From Pseudomonas lalucatii (GTDB lineage Bacteria; Pseudomonadota; Gammaproteobacteria; Pseudomonadales; Pseudomonadaceae): a stretch of DNA of 64,000 bases. Location of the stretch: contig NZ_JADPMV010000001.1 of the NCBI RefSeq assembly GCF_018398425.1, positions 1,054,001 to 1,118,000 of the forward strand, in the 5' to 3' direction. A program made the position numbers and the translations under genes. Within the stretch, counting starts at the first letter, position 1. Each line of letters begins with the position of its first letter. Under the pieces are notes generated by a model. The model was given only the letters and a program-made list of their open reading frames with translations. It did no database searches and was not told the DNA's origin. Positions 48,408-57,823 of the stretch are shown here, piece after piece.

Positions 48408-50006
48408 ATGACCACCTGCGGCGAATTTCTCGTCAAACAACTGCAAGCCTGGGGCGTCGACACCGTGTTCGGCATTCCCGGCGTGCACACCGTCGAGCTG
48501 TACCGCGGCCTGCCGCACAGCGACATCCGCCACGTCACCCCGCGCCACGAGCAGGGTGCCGGCTTCATGGCCGACGGCTACGCGCGCAGCACCGGCAAGC
48601 CCGGGGTGTGCTTCATCATCACCGGCCCGGGGATGACCAACATCCTCACCGCCATGGCCCAGGCCTATGCCGACTCCATCCCCATGCTGGTCATCTCCAG
48701 CGTCAACCAACGCGAGCGCCTGGGCCTGGGCAAGGGCTACCTGCACGAGCTGCCCGACCAGCGCGCGCTGGTGGCCGGGGTCAGCGCCTTCAGCCACACC
48801 CTGATGAGCGTCGAGGAGCTGCCCGCCGTGCTGGCCCGCGCATTCGCCGTGTTCGAGGGCGAACGGCCGCGGCCGGTGCATATCGAGCTGCCGCTGGACA
48901 TCATCACCGCCCCGGCCGGACACCTGCGCGTGCAGGCCAAGCCCGGCGTATCCCGCCCGGCACCGGCCGTGGCCCAGTTGCGCGAGGCGGCGGCCAAGCT
49001 GCGCGCGGCCAGGCGCCCGCTGCTGCTCGGCGGCGGCTGCGTCGAGGCCCAGGCCGAGGCCCGCGCCCTGGCAGTCGCCCTGGACGCGCCGACCGCCCTG
49101 ACCATCAACGCCAAGGGCCTGCTGCCGCCGGGCCACCCGCTGCTGCTGGGCAGCAACCAGTCGCTGGTCCCGGTGCGCCAGCTGGCGCTGGAGGCCGACG
49201 TGGTCCTGGCGATCGGCACCGAACTGGGCGAGACCGACTACGACGTGGTGTTCGACGGCAACTTCAAGCTGGGCGGCGAGCTGATCCGCATCGACATCGA
49301 CGCCCAGCAGCTGCTGCGCAACCACATGCCGAGCCTGGCCATCCAGAGCGATGCGCGCCTGGCCATGCGCATGCTGCTGGCCGACCTGCCGCCCGGCGAG
49401 CCGCGCGCCGACAGCCCCGGCGCGCGGCGCAGCGCGGCGGTGCAGGCGCAGCTGGCCGAGGACTTCAGCGGCTGGGCGCACTACCGCCAGCTGTTCGCCA
49501 CCGTGCTGCAGGCCCTGCCCGAGGCGCGCTTCGTCGGCGACTCGACCCAGACGGTGTACAGCGGCAACCACCTGGTCGAGCTGGACGGCGCGCGGCGCTG
49601 GTTCAACTCCTCCACCGGCTACGGCACCCTCGGCTACGGCCTGCCGGCGGCCATCGGCGCCAAGCTGGGCGAACCGGGCCGCCCGGTGGTGTGCCTGATC
49701 GGCGATGGCGGCCTGCAGTTCACCCTGGCGGAACTGGCCAGCGCCGTGGAGGCCGGCGTGGGCATCGTGGTGCTGCTGTGGAACAACAGCGGTTACGGCG
49801 AAATCAAGCGCTACATGGAGAAGCGCGACATCACCCCGCTCGGCGTGGACATCTACACCCCGGACTTCCTCGCCCTGGCCCGCGGCTTCGGCTGCGCCGC
49901 GGAACGGGCCCGCGACCACGACCACCTGGCCCGACTGCTGCGCGAGGCGCCGCAGGACCGGCCGCTGCTGATCGAGATCGCCGAGGCGCCCCCCTTCCAT
50001 CCCTGA
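48408..50006 (+). CDS. ThDP-dependent 5-guanidino-2-oxopentanoate decarboxylase-type enzyme
   Basis: 532 aa. Full acetolactate-synthase-like architecture: the N-terminal Pyr domain with the catalytic Glu in RHEQGAGFMADGYAR, a central domain, and the C-terminal PP domain with the ThDP motif GDGGLQFTLAELA...WNNSGYG. Similar enzymes (AruI; PA1417) decarboxylate 2-ketoarginine to 4-guanidinobutyraldehyde, which is then oxidised to the substrate of GbuA. Placing it after gbuA and a transporter supports that role over acetolactate synthesis. AAGGAAAC lies upstream of ATG 48408. Confidence 0.85.
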   Translation: MTTCGEFLVKQLQAWGVDTVFGIPGVHTVELYRGLPHSDIRHVTPRHEQGAGFMADGYARSTGKPGVCFIITGPGMTNILTAMAQAYADSIPMLVISSVNQRERLGLGKGYLHELPDQRALVAGVSAFSHTLMSVEELPAVLARAFAVFEGERPRPVHIELPLDIITAPAGHLRVQAKPGVSRPAPAVAQLREAAAKLRAARRPLLLGGGCVEAQAEARALAVALDAPTALTINAKGLLPPGHPLLLGSNQSLVPVRQLALEADVVLAIGTELGETDYDVVFDGNFKLGGELIRIDIDAQQLLRNHMPSLAIQSDARLAMRMLLADLPPGEPRADSPGARRSAAVQAQLAEDFSGWAHYRQLFATVLQALPEARFVGDSTQTVYSGNHLVELDGARRWFNSSTGYGTLGYGLPAAIGAKLGEPGRPVVCLIGDGGLQFTLAELASAVEAGVGIVVLLWNNSGYGEIKRYMEKRDITPLGVDIYTPDFLALARGFGCAAERARDHDHLARLLREAPQDRPLLIEIAEAPPFHP

Positions 50007-50118
50007 GCACGCCGCCCCTGGCCCGGATGCCGTCCGGGCCAGGGGCGCTTGCCGTCCTGGGGCAGCGGCTCCGCAATGGAGTAGGCTGAAGGCAACACCA
50101 GCCGGGAGGGACAGCGCC

Positions 50119-50844
50119 ATGCAGATCGTCAGCCGCGACCGCTGGTTCGAGGTAGCCCAGCGCCAGGACGGCATCAGCCTGATCCACGAGCCCTATGTGC
50201 GGCCCTTCTACCGCTGCAACCTGTGGCATGTGCGCGGCCGCGAGCGCGACGCGCTGATCGACTCCGGCTCCGGCCTGGTCAGTCTGCGCGAGCAGCTGCC
50301 CTGGCTGACCGAACGACCGCTGCTGGCGGTGGCCAGCCACACCCATTTCGACCATATCGCCGGGCACCATGAATTCCCCGAGCGCCTGGTGCACCCGGCC
50401 GAGGCGGCCATCCTCGCCGCGCCGACCCGGGAGAGCACCCTGGCGGCGGACTGCATCGGCGACGCCATGTTCGAGGCGCACCCCGACCAGCCCTTGTCCT
50501 ACGCCGAATACCGGGTCAAGGCGGCGCCGGCCACCCGGCTGATCGAGGAAGGCGATGTGCTGGAGCTGGGCGACCGGGTGCTGCAGGTGCTGCATACCCC
50601 GGGCCATTCGCCGGGGGGCATCAGCCTGTGGGAGAAGGCGACGCAGACCCTGTTCTCCGGCGACATCCTCTACGACGGCCCGCTGGTCGAGGATGCCTAC
50701 CATTCCAACCTGGACGACTACGCCCGCAGCCTGGCACGCCTGCGCCGCCTACCGGTGCGCTGCGTGCATGGCGGGCACTTCCCGAGCTTTTCCGGAGAAC
50801 GCATGCACGAACTGATCGACGCCTGGTTCGCCAGACACCCCTAG
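50119..50844 (+). CDS. Metallo-beta-lactamase-fold hydrolase
   Basis: 241 aa, cytoplasmic. The MBL metal ligands are present: SHTHFDHIAGH, HTPGHSPGGIS, SGDILYDGP and a final HGGHFPSF. It belongs to the broad glyoxalase II/arylsulfatase-like hydrolases and the substrate cannot be deduced. It follows the guanidino cluster after 112 bp. From memory a homologue lies near PA1417 in P. aeruginosa, which suggests a conserved neighbourhood and not necessarily a shared pathway. Confidence 0.85.
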   Translation: MQIVSRDRWFEVAQRQDGISLIHEPYVRPFYRCNLWHVRGRERDALIDSGSGLVSLREQLPWLTERPLLAVASHTHFDHIAGHHEFPERLVHPAEAAILAAPTRESTLAADCIGDAMFEAHPDQPLSYAEYRVKAAPATRLIEEGDVLELGDRVLQVLHTPGHSPGGISLWEKATQTLFSGDILYDGPLVEDAYHSNLDDYARSLARLRRLPVRCVHGGHFPSFSGERMHELIDAWFARHP

Positions 50845-50854
50845 CAGTCCGTGC

Positions 50855-50992
50855 TCAGTGATGCCGGCGCCCCGGCCCCGTCAGCCGGGCCCTGTCCTCA
50901 TGACGAATCGCCACGGGTTGCAGGTGCGCGGGCTTCACCAACCCCAGCGCGACCAGCAGTTTCCACACCTTCAGGTTGAGCCAAGCGTTCAT
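50855..50992 (-). CDS. Small 45-residue protein, possible PA1414-like
   Basis: The frame MNAWLNLKVWKLLVALGLVK continues to a basic C-terminus. GGAGGGG lies 7 nt upstream of ATG 50992, an unusually strong ribosome site. The amphipathic N-terminal helix (WLNLKVWKLLVALGLV) might bind membrane. Convergent with the MBL gene, 10 bp between stops. The position next to a guanidinobutyrate cluster recalls P. aeruginosa PA1414, the small ORF beside the anaerobically induced sRNA SicX. I am not certain of that match and saw no Anr box here. Confidence 0.6.
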   Translation of the reverse strand: MNAWLNLKVWKLLVALGLVKPAHLQPVAIRHEDRARLTGPGRRHH

Positions 50993-51186
50993 GAACCAGC
51001 CCCTCCGTTCGACTACCCAGAGCGGATGGCCGCCGCTTCTGGCCATCCTCGGCGGGCAGTGGGCGACGCTGCCTGCGTGCCACCACCCTCAACCTACAGA
51101 CTAGACCGGGCTGCGCCCCGGCGGATGGTTTCCGATCGGCTGCAGGCAACCGCCGGGTCGCCCCAGAGGCCGGCCCGGCGCCGGGC

Positions 51187-52908
51187 TCAGGCGACCGGAT
51201 CGCCCTTGCGCCGGTAGGGGAACACGTCGATCACCTTGCCGTCGCGGATCGCCTGCTGCAGGCCCTGCCAGTAGTCGGCGTCGTACAGCTCGCCGTGCAG
51301 CTGGCTGAACAGCCGGCGCTGCTTGATGTCGGCGAACAGGAAGGGCGGGAACTCCTCGGGGAACACGTCCATGGGCGCCACCGAGTACCAGGGCTCGGAG
51401 GCCATCTCGTCCTCCGGGTAACGCGGCGGCGGGATGTGGCGGAAGTTCACCTCGGTGAGGAAGCAGATCTCGTCGTAGTCGTAGAACACCACGCGGCCAT
51501 GGCGGGTGACGCCGAAGTTCTTCAGCAGCATGTCGCCGGGGAAGATGTTCGCCGCCGCCAACTGCTTGATCGCCAGGCCGTAGTCGTCCAGCGCCTCGCG
51601 CACCTGGGCCTCGCTGGCGTTCTCCACATAGAGGTTGAGCGGGGTCATGCGCCGCTCGGTCCAGCAGTGACGAATGAGCACGGTATCGCCCTCCAGCACC
51701 ACGGTGGACGGCGCCACCTCCAGCAGTTCGGCCAGGCACTCGGGCTCGAACTTGGCCCTGGGGAAGCGGAAGTCGGCGAACTCCTGGGTGTCGGCCATGC
51801 GCCCGACCCGGTCGACGCTCTTCACCAGGCGGTACTTCTGGATCACCGTGGCCCGGTCGACGCTCTTCACCGGCGAGAAGCGGTCCTTGATGATCTTGAA
51901 CACGGTGTTGAAGCCCGGCAGGGTGAACACGCTCATGACCATGCCGCGCACCCCCGGGGCCATGATGAAGCGGTCGTCGCTGTGGGCCAGATGGTCGATC
52001 AGTGCCCGGTAGAACTCCGACTTGCCGTGCTTGTAGAAGCCGATCGAGGTGTAGAGTTCGGCGATGTGCTTGCCCGGCAGGATGCGCCGGAGAAAACCGA
52101 TGAAGTCCGCCGGAATGTCCACCCGCACCATGAAATAGGAACGGGTGAAGGAGAAGATGATCGACACCTCGGCCTCGTCGGTGATCAGCGCGTCGATCTG
52201 GATACCCCGCCCCTCGCGGTGCAGCAAGGGGATGACCAGCGGCCACTGTTCGTCGCGGGTATAGAGGCGCCCGACCAGGTAGGCGCCCTTGTTGCGATAG
52301 AGCACCGAGGAGAACAGCTCGATGCACAGTTCCGGGTCCTTGCATATCCAGTCCGGCAGGCTGTCGCGCAACTGCGCCTCCAGGCGCTTGAGATCGCGGG
52401 GCAGGTCGTCGAAGGCCACGCTGAAGCGGTAGTCCTGGAAGATCGCCGCGAGCATGCCCGACAACCCCTCGCCGGGCCGATAGCTGCGGGTCTGCACCGC
52501 CCGCTGGCGGCTGTGCGGCGACGGCCGGGTGGTGTGGATGAACATGCAGCCATCGCTGATCTGGTCGTGGCTGAACAGGCCGCAGAAGATCGAGTTGAAC
52601 CAGGTCTCCGCCAGCTCGTCGTCGCAACGCAGGTCGATCAGGGCGATGTAGGCGCTCTTCACCAGGGGCCACTGCGCCACCTCGCGCAGCTGCTCGCCAA
52701 AGCGCTGGCGCAGGCGCCCGACCGCCTCGCCGACCTGCTCTTCGTACAGGTTGATCCGTGCCGCCGATGCCTGCTGCGCCTCCTGCCACAGCGCCTGCTC
52801 GAAGCGCTCGCGGGCGCCGTCGGTGATCTGGCGAAAATACTCGCGGTAGTCGTCGAAGCCAGCGAGTATCCGCTGGGCGATGTCGGCGGCCGGCCATTGC
52901 TGCGCCAT
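51187..52908 (-). CDS. aceK: Isocitrate dehydrogenase kinase/phosphatase
   Basis: 573 aa, the normal length. AceK phosphorylates or dephosphorylates isocitrate dehydrogenase, switching carbon to the glyoxylate shunt on acetate or fatty acids. Conserved blocks are [28 protein letters not shown] (nucleotide-binding loop), KYRLVK...[33 protein letters not shown] and [12 protein letters not shown] 52908 is used. The upstream TTG at 52914 overlaps the GAGGA site. It stands alone, away from aceA and glcB. An exact in-frame 20-bp repeat near the regulatory loop is noted separately. Confidence 0.96.
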   Translation of the reverse strand: MAQQWPAADIAQRILAGFDDYREYFRQITDGARERFEQALWQEAQQASAARINLYEEQVGEAVGRLRQRFGEQLREVAQWPLVKSAYIALIDLRCDDELAETWFNSIFCGLFSHDQISDGCMFIHTTRPSPHSRQRAVQTRSYRPGEGLSGMLAAIFQDYRFSVAFDDLPRDLKRLEAQLRDSLPDWICKDPELCIELFSSVLYRNKGAYLVGRLYTRDEQWPLVIPLLHREGRGIQIDALITDEAEVSIIFSFTRSYFMVRVDIPADFIGFLRRILPGKHIAELYTSIGFYKHGKSEFYRALIDHLAHSDDRFIMAPGVRGMVMSVFTLPGFNTVFKIIKDRFSPVKSVDRATVIQKYRLVKSVDRVGRMADTQEFADFRFPRAKFEPECLAELLEVAPSTVVLEGDTVLIRHCWTERRMTPLNLYVENASEAQVREALDDYGLAIKQLAAANIFPGDMLLKNFGVTRHGRVVFYDYDEICFLTEVNFRHIPPPRYPEDEMASEPWYSVAPMDVFPEEFPPFLFADIKQRRLFSQLHGELYDADYWQGLQQAIRDGKVIDVFPYRRKGDPVA

Positions 52909-52979
52909 GGGCAATCCTCTGGGCGAAGGAGTCGGGGTCGAGTGGCGAGCTTAGCCACTGGCCGACGCCCGGGAAAGCC

Positions 52980-53894
52980 TCATGCGAGCCCGCGGGCGAC
53001 GAGGCAGCCGGCCAAGTGCTCGATAAACGCCTGGACCTTGCGGGTCGCCCGGCGGTGGCTGGGGTAGACGGCGAGTATCGAGTGACCGAAGGCGTCCGGG
53101 TCGAACTCGTACTCGCTCATCAACTGGCACAGCTGGCCGCTCTCCAGGTAGGGCTGCACGCTCCAGGTCGGACAGGCATGTAACCCGGCGCCGCCCAGGG
53201 TATTGGCCAGCAGCAGGTCGTAGTTGTCGCTCTCCAGGCGCGGCTGCGGTTGCGGCACGCGCAGGCGCCGGCCGTCCAGCGATAACCACCAGTGGTTCGA
53301 GTCCAGGACCGGATGGCGATAGATCAGCCACTGGTGGCGAGCGAAATTCTCCGGGCACACCGGCGCAGGGTGGGCGGCCAGATACGCCGGACTGGCACAC
53401 AGGACGATGCGGTTGTGCGCCAAGGACTTGGCGATCAGCCCCGGCTGATCGCTGCGACCCTCGCGCAACGCCAGGTCATAGCCGCTCTCGGCCAGTTCGA
53501 TGAAGGCATCGGACAGGTCCACCCGCAGCCTGATATGCGGATGGGCCAGGAGAAAGGCCGCGCAGGCCTCGTCGAGAAAAGCCCGGCCGAAGGCCAGCGG
53601 CGCGGTCACCCGCAAGCTGCCGTGCAGGCCGTGCTGCAACTGGCCAATCTCCTCCCCGGCGTCGTGCAGGCGCTGCAGCACCAGGCGGGCGGTCTCCAGG
53701 TAGAGCCGGCCGGCCTCGGTCAGCGCGGTGCGTCGAGTGCTGCGCTCGAACAGCCGGGCGCCCAGCTCGGCCTCCAGGTGGCTGACCGCCTTGGTCAGCG
53801 CCGAAGGGGTCTTGCCGAGCTGCTCGGCTGCGCGGCTGAAGCTGCCGTGTTCGGCGGTGGCGACGAACATGCGCAGGGCACCGAGCTTGTCCAT
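52980..53894 (-). CDS. LysR-family transcriptional regulator
   Basis: 304 aa. Classic LysR layout: winged helix at residues 1-60 (LGALRMFVATAEHGSFSRAAEQLGKTPSALTKAVSHLE) and a substrate-binding domain of the CrgA/DhcR-like type. It diverges from the exported amidohydrolase gene over 103 bp, so it probably controls that gene and the porin after it. AGAGGA upstream of ATG 53894 supports the start. The long extension to 54389 would run through the neighbour and is rejected. Confidence 0.88.
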   Translation of the reverse strand: MDKLGALRMFVATAEHGSFSRAAEQLGKTPSALTKAVSHLEAELGARLFERSTRRTALTEAGRLYLETARLVLQRLHDAGEEIGQLQHGLHGSLRVTAPLAFGRAFLDEACAAFLLAHPHIRLRVDLSDAFIELAESGYDLALREGRSDQPGLIAKSLAHNRIVLCASPAYLAAHPAPVCPENFARHQWLIYRHPVLDSNHWWLSLDGRRLRVPQPQPRLESDNYDLLLANTLGGAGLHACPTWSVQPYLESGQLCQLMSEYEFDPDAFGHSILAVYPSHRRATRKVQAFIEHLAGCLVARGLA

Positions 53895-53997
53895 GGCTTT
53901 TCCTCTTAGGCAAAAATGTTTTGCACGAAAGCGGCGTTCTGCCGAGCCGCGTGCTTGGCTAGTCTCGCCCACAAACCAATAAAAACAAGGGATACCT

Positions 53998-55740
53998 ATG
54001 AAACGCTTCGCACCCGGACTGATCGCCGCCGCGCTGGCTTTTTCCTCACTGGAATCGCAGGCCGCCGCCGATCTGGTGCTGTTCAATGCCAAGGTCTTCA
54101 CCGCCGAGCCCGGCCAGCCGCTGGCCCAGGCGGTCGCGGTGGAAGGCGGCAAGATCCTCGCGGTCGGCGCCGATGCCGAGATCCTCGCCCTGGCCGACGC
54201 CAACACACGGCGCCTCGACCTGGCCGGCAAGGTGCTGATGCCGGGGCTGATCGATAGCCACAGCCACCCGGTGATGGGCGCCCTGGCCAGCCTGCGTGCC
54301 AATCTCCACGACGAGGTCAAGCCGCTCGCCGAGCTGGAGCAGTGGATAGTCGAGGAGGAGCGCGCCGGTCGCGCACGGATGGACGACATCCTGCTGATCT
54401 CCGGGGTCAGCTCGGCCTACTGGCAGCAGAGTCGCGCGCTGGCCGAGCGCTTCAACCGCGGTCGCTGGGCCAGCCAGCCGCTGGTGCTCGACGGCATCGA
54501 CGGCCACACCGGCTGGGCCAACCGGGCGATGCTCGAACGCCTGGGCATCGATGCCCGGCTGGTCGCCAGCCTGGACGCCAAGGAGGCCGGCTACATCGAG
54601 CACGACGCCGACCTGAGGCCTACCGGCTTTCTCGCCGAAACCGGTTGGGACCGGGTGCGCAGCCGGCTCCCGGAGCCCTCCAAGGAGCTGCTGCTCGACG
54701 CCGCGCGCGAGGCGGTGCGGATCAACAACCGGGTCGGCGTCACCGCCTGGATGGACGCCGCGGCCAACGGCGGCGGCGACCAGTCGCTGTTCGAGATGCG
54801 CCCCACAGCAGACGACCTGGGCGTGCTGCCGCTGTACCGGAGGTTGGCCGAGAACGGCGAGCTGAGCGCCCACGTCGCGGCGCTGCTGCTTACCCACCCG
54901 CAGAGCCAGCCGGCCGACCTCGCGGTGCTGGACGAGGTCATGCAGAAGTTCCGGGGCGTGCCCAACCTGAGCTTCCCCGGCATCAAGGTGTTCGCCGACG
55001 GCGTGCTCGAATTCCCCGGGCAGACCGCGGCGCTGATCGCCCCCTACAGCAACAGCCTCAAGCAGGGCCAGCTGCTGATCGACCCGGTCGGCTTCGGCGA
55101 CCTGGTGGCGGCGGCCGAGCGGCGCGGCTGGATAGTCCACACCCATGCGGTGGGCGACCGCGCGGTGCGCGAGGCGCTGAACGGCATCGAACGGGCCCGC
55201 CGGCTGGCCGCCGAACCGGTGCCGCACAGCATCACCCACCTGCAGCTGGTCAACCCCAGGGAATTTCCGCGCTTCAAGCAGCTCGGGGTGATCGCCTCCA
55301 TGCAGCTGCTCTGGGCCACCGCGGAGAGCTATACCGAGGAGCTGGTCAAGCCCTACGTCAGCGCCTTCGCCTACCGCCATCAGTACCCGGCACGCTCGCT
55401 GCATCAGGCCGGGGCGACCCTCGCCGGGGCCAGCGACTGGCCGGTGTCCAGCCCCAACCCGTGGCACGCCATCGCCCAGGCGAGCACTCGCCAGGGGCCG
55501 CTCGGGGTGCTCAACGCCGCAGAAAGCATCGACCGCCAGACCATGTTCCGCGCCTACACGCTGAACGCCGCCAAGGCCCTGCGCCTGGACCGGCAGATCG
55601 GCTCCCTGGCGCCTGGCAAGCAGGCCGACCTGATCGTCCTCGACCGCGACGTGTTCGAGGTCAGCGATCAGGAGTTGTCCGACACCCAGGTGCTGCGCAC
55701 CTTCTTCGCCGGCCGGCAGGTCTACGCGCCCGCCTCCTGA
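53998..55740 (+). CDS. Exported amidohydrolase family protein (YtcJ-like, PF07969 type)
   Basis: 580 aa. A signal peptide (MKRFAPGLIAAALAFSSLES, cleaved near QAAA) targets the periplasm, unusual but known for this group. The metal-dependent hydrolase barrel shows GLIDSHSHP as first metal ligands, HTHAVGDRAV, then SDWPVSSPNPW near the end, and the N-terminal composite sandwich strand DLVLFNAKVFT. Substrates of the family are varied amides and cyclic amidines, so the specific one is unknown. Followed by a TorF porin after 73 bp, with a divergent LysR regulator. Confidence 0.9.
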   Translation: MKRFAPGLIAAALAFSSLESQAAADLVLFNAKVFTAEPGQPLAQAVAVEGGKILAVGADAEILALADANTRRLDLAGKVLMPGLIDSHSHPVMGALASLRANLHDEVKPLAELEQWIVEEERAGRARMDDILLISGVSSAYWQQSRALAERFNRGRWASQPLVLDGIDGHTGWANRAMLERLGIDARLVASLDAKEAGYIEHDADLRPTGFLAETGWDRVRSRLPEPSKELLLDAAREAVRINNRVGVTAWMDAAANGGGDQSLFEMRPTADDLGVLPLYRRLAENGELSAHVAALLLTHPQSQPADLAVLDEVMQKFRGVPNLSFPGIKVFADGVLEFPGQTAALIAPYSNSLKQGQLLIDPVGFGDLVAAAERRGWIVHTHAVGDRAVREALNGIERARRLAAEPVPHSITHLQLVNPREFPRFKQLGVIASMQLLWATAESYTEELVKPYVSAFAYRHQYPARSLHQAGATLAGASDWPVSSPNPWHAIAQASTRQGPLGVLNAAESIDRQTMFRAYTLNAAKALRLDRQIGSLAPGKQADLIVLDRDVFEVSDQELSDTQVLRTFFAGRQVYAPAS

Positions 55741-55813
55741 GCACCGCGTCCCGCTCGCCCTGCCCGCGTCGCCCGCACTCAGCCCACAACAATTACAACA
55801 CTGAGGAAACCCG

Positions 55814-56554
55814 ATGAACCGCCTTGCCTTTGCCTGCCTCGCCAGCATCAGTCTCGCCCCGCTCTACTCGCAGGCGCTGCCGCTCAACGATGAATTCGCC
55901 GTACTGATAGACCTGGCCGCCACCAGCGACTACCGCAACCGCGGCATCTCCCAGACCCTCGGCGACCCGGCGCTGCAGGCCGGCGCCACACTGGCCCATG
56001 CCAGCGGCCCGTACCTCGGCGTCTGGACCTCCAACGTCGACTACGGCTTCGACTTCAAGACCCGCCAGGAGCTGGACTATTACGCCGGCTACTACTGGCA
56101 GGCCACCGACGCCATCAGCCTCGACCTCGGCTACATCAAGTACAGCTATCCGCAGGAAGGCCAGTTCAACCAGGGCGAGCTCTACGCCCTGCTCGACGCC
56201 CACGGCGTGCTGCTCGGCCTCTACTACTCGAACGATGCGCCGAACTTCTTCGGCAAGGACCAGGACACCCTGTACAGCTACCTCGGCTACCGCACCCGGC
56301 TGCCCGCTGAGGTCGACTTGGAGCTGCGCTACGGACGCAACGACATCAAGGACCCGGCGTTCTGGTCGCACAGCGGCGCCAGCCGCGAGGCCTACCGCGA
56401 GTGGCAGATCAAGCTGAGCCGCGAGCTGGCCGGGGTGACCTGGGGACTGAGCTACGTCGACACCGACCTGTCGCGCAGCGAATGCACCAGCTGGTACGGC
56501 TACGACGACCTGTGCGGCGCCACCCTGGTGGCCAGCGTCAGCAAGAGCTTCTGA
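55814..56554 (+). CDS. TorF-family putative outer-membrane porin
   Basis: 246 aa. A signal peptide (residues 1-21, ending SQA) precedes a beta-barrel with alternating aromatic and polar residues (ATSDYRNRGISQTLGDPALQAG, the TorF signature near the start). It ends in Phe as required for BAM-dependent assembly (VASVSKSF). It could carry the substrate or product of the amidohydrolase just upstream. Spacing of 73 bp suggests one operon. Function of TorF proteins is not established. Confidence 0.85.
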   Translation: MNRLAFACLASISLAPLYSQALPLNDEFAVLIDLAATSDYRNRGISQTLGDPALQAGATLAHASGPYLGVWTSNVDYGFDFKTRQELDYYAGYYWQATDAISLDLGYIKYSYPQEGQFNQGELYALLDAHGVLLGLYYSNDAPNFFGKDQDTLYSYLGYRTRLPAEVDLELRYGRNDIKDPAFWSHSGASREAYREWQIKLSRELAGVTWGLSYVDTDLSRSECTSWYGYDDLCGATLVASVSKSF

Positions 56555-56644
56555 AACTGTGCCGGAGATTTGAAAGCCAGTTGTGGATTGCGCCGCCACC
56601 CGGGCGGCGTAAGCTCTACGGCTTCCTCCCCCGGAGCCGCACCG

Positions 56645-57553
56645 ATGAGACCCGCCGACCTGCTCCGCCTGCTGCTGCTCGCCGCCATCTGGGGCGCCAG
56701 CTTCCTGTTCATGCGCATCATCGCCCCGGTGCTCGGCAGCATGCCCACCGCGTTCTTCCGCGCCAGCCTGGGCGCGCTCGGGCTGCTCCTGATCCTGCTG
56801 CTGATGCGCGTGCGCTGGGACTTTCGCGGCAAGCTCAAGCAGTGCCTGGTGCTCGGGGTGATCAATGCCGGCCTGCCCTCGGCCATGTATTGCCTGGCGG
56901 CCCAGGTGCTGCCGGCCGGCTACTCGGCGATCCTCAACGCCACCACGCCGATGATGGGCGTGCTGATCGGCGCGCTGTTCTTCGCCGAGGCGCTGACCGC
57001 GAGCAAGGCCGCCGGCGTGGCAATTGGGTTGTTCGGCGTGGCCGTGCTGACGCGCACCGGCCCGGTGCAGTTCGACCTGGAACTGCTGCTCGGCGCCGCG
57101 GCCTGCCTGGTCGCCACCGCCTGCTACGGCTTCGCCGGTTTCCTCGCCCGGCGCTGGATCGCCGAGCAAGGCGGCCTGGACAACCGCCTGACCGCGTTCA
57201 GCAGCCTGTGCGGCGCCAGCCTGTTCCTCCTGCCCTGGTTCGGCGGCTCGCTGCTGCTGCAGGCGCCGGCCAGCTGGGGCGGCCCCGCGGTCTGGCTGTC
57301 GCTGGCCGGCCTCGGCCTGCTCTGCACCGCCTTCGCCTACGTGCTCTACTTCCGCCTGCTGAACGACATCGGCCCGGTCAAGGCCTCGACCACCACCTTC
57401 CTGATTCCGCCCTTCGGCGTGTTGTGGGGGGCGTTGCTGCTGGACGAACCGCTGTCCTCGGCCTACCTCTATGGCGGTGCCCTGATCGCCGTGGCGCTGT
57501 GGCTGGTGGTGCGCCCCACGGCTGCGGCCGCGCAACCCAGAGCCGCCACCTAG
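56645..57553 (+). CDS. EamA-family (DMT superfamily) membrane exporter
   Basis: 302 aa, ten predicted transmembrane helices in two EamA repeats (WGASFLFMRIIAPVLGSMPTAFFRA opening and FAYVLYFRLLNDIGPVKAST in the second). Such proteins export or import metabolites across the inner membrane, but specificity is unknown. The start at ATG 56645 gives MRPADLLRLLLL. The 90-bp gap to the porin gene has no clear terminator, so membership in the amidohydrolase-porin unit is possible. Confidence 0.88.
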   Translation: MRPADLLRLLLLAAIWGASFLFMRIIAPVLGSMPTAFFRASLGALGLLLILLLMRVRWDFRGKLKQCLVLGVINAGLPSAMYCLAAQVLPAGYSAILNATTPMMGVLIGALFFAEALTASKAAGVAIGLFGVAVLTRTGPVQFDLELLLGAAACLVATACYGFAGFLARRWIAEQGGLDNRLTAFSSLCGASLFLLPWFGGSLLLQAPASWGGPAVWLSLAGLGLLCTAFAYVLYFRLLNDIGPVKASTTTFLIPPFGVLWGALLLDEPLSSAYLYGGALIAVALWLVVRPTAAAAQPRAAT

Positions 57554-57823
57554 GCCTGGGCGCCCCGGAGTCCGCGGCGGCCGCACCGCCCATCCGCCGG
57601 CAGCCGTCGGCGGTCGCCAGCGAGCGCCCACCCGGTACATCTGGACTAGACTTGCCAGTTACGCGGGAAATCGAGCGGCAGCGGGAGGAACGGGCACGCC
57701 GTAGCGCAGCGCCCCACCTCGCCCGCCTGCACGTTCAGCCACACCCCCGTCTCGATCGCCCCGCAGTGAGCCGTCCGCTACGCGCCTTTGTTCCCTCAAA
57801 CCAGCGCAAGCTCAGGAGCACGG

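Noticed and set aside
46803..50174. 1123-codon minus-strand frame
   Set aside because: Antisense to the transporter and decarboxylase genes, which are well identified. Low-complexity composition.
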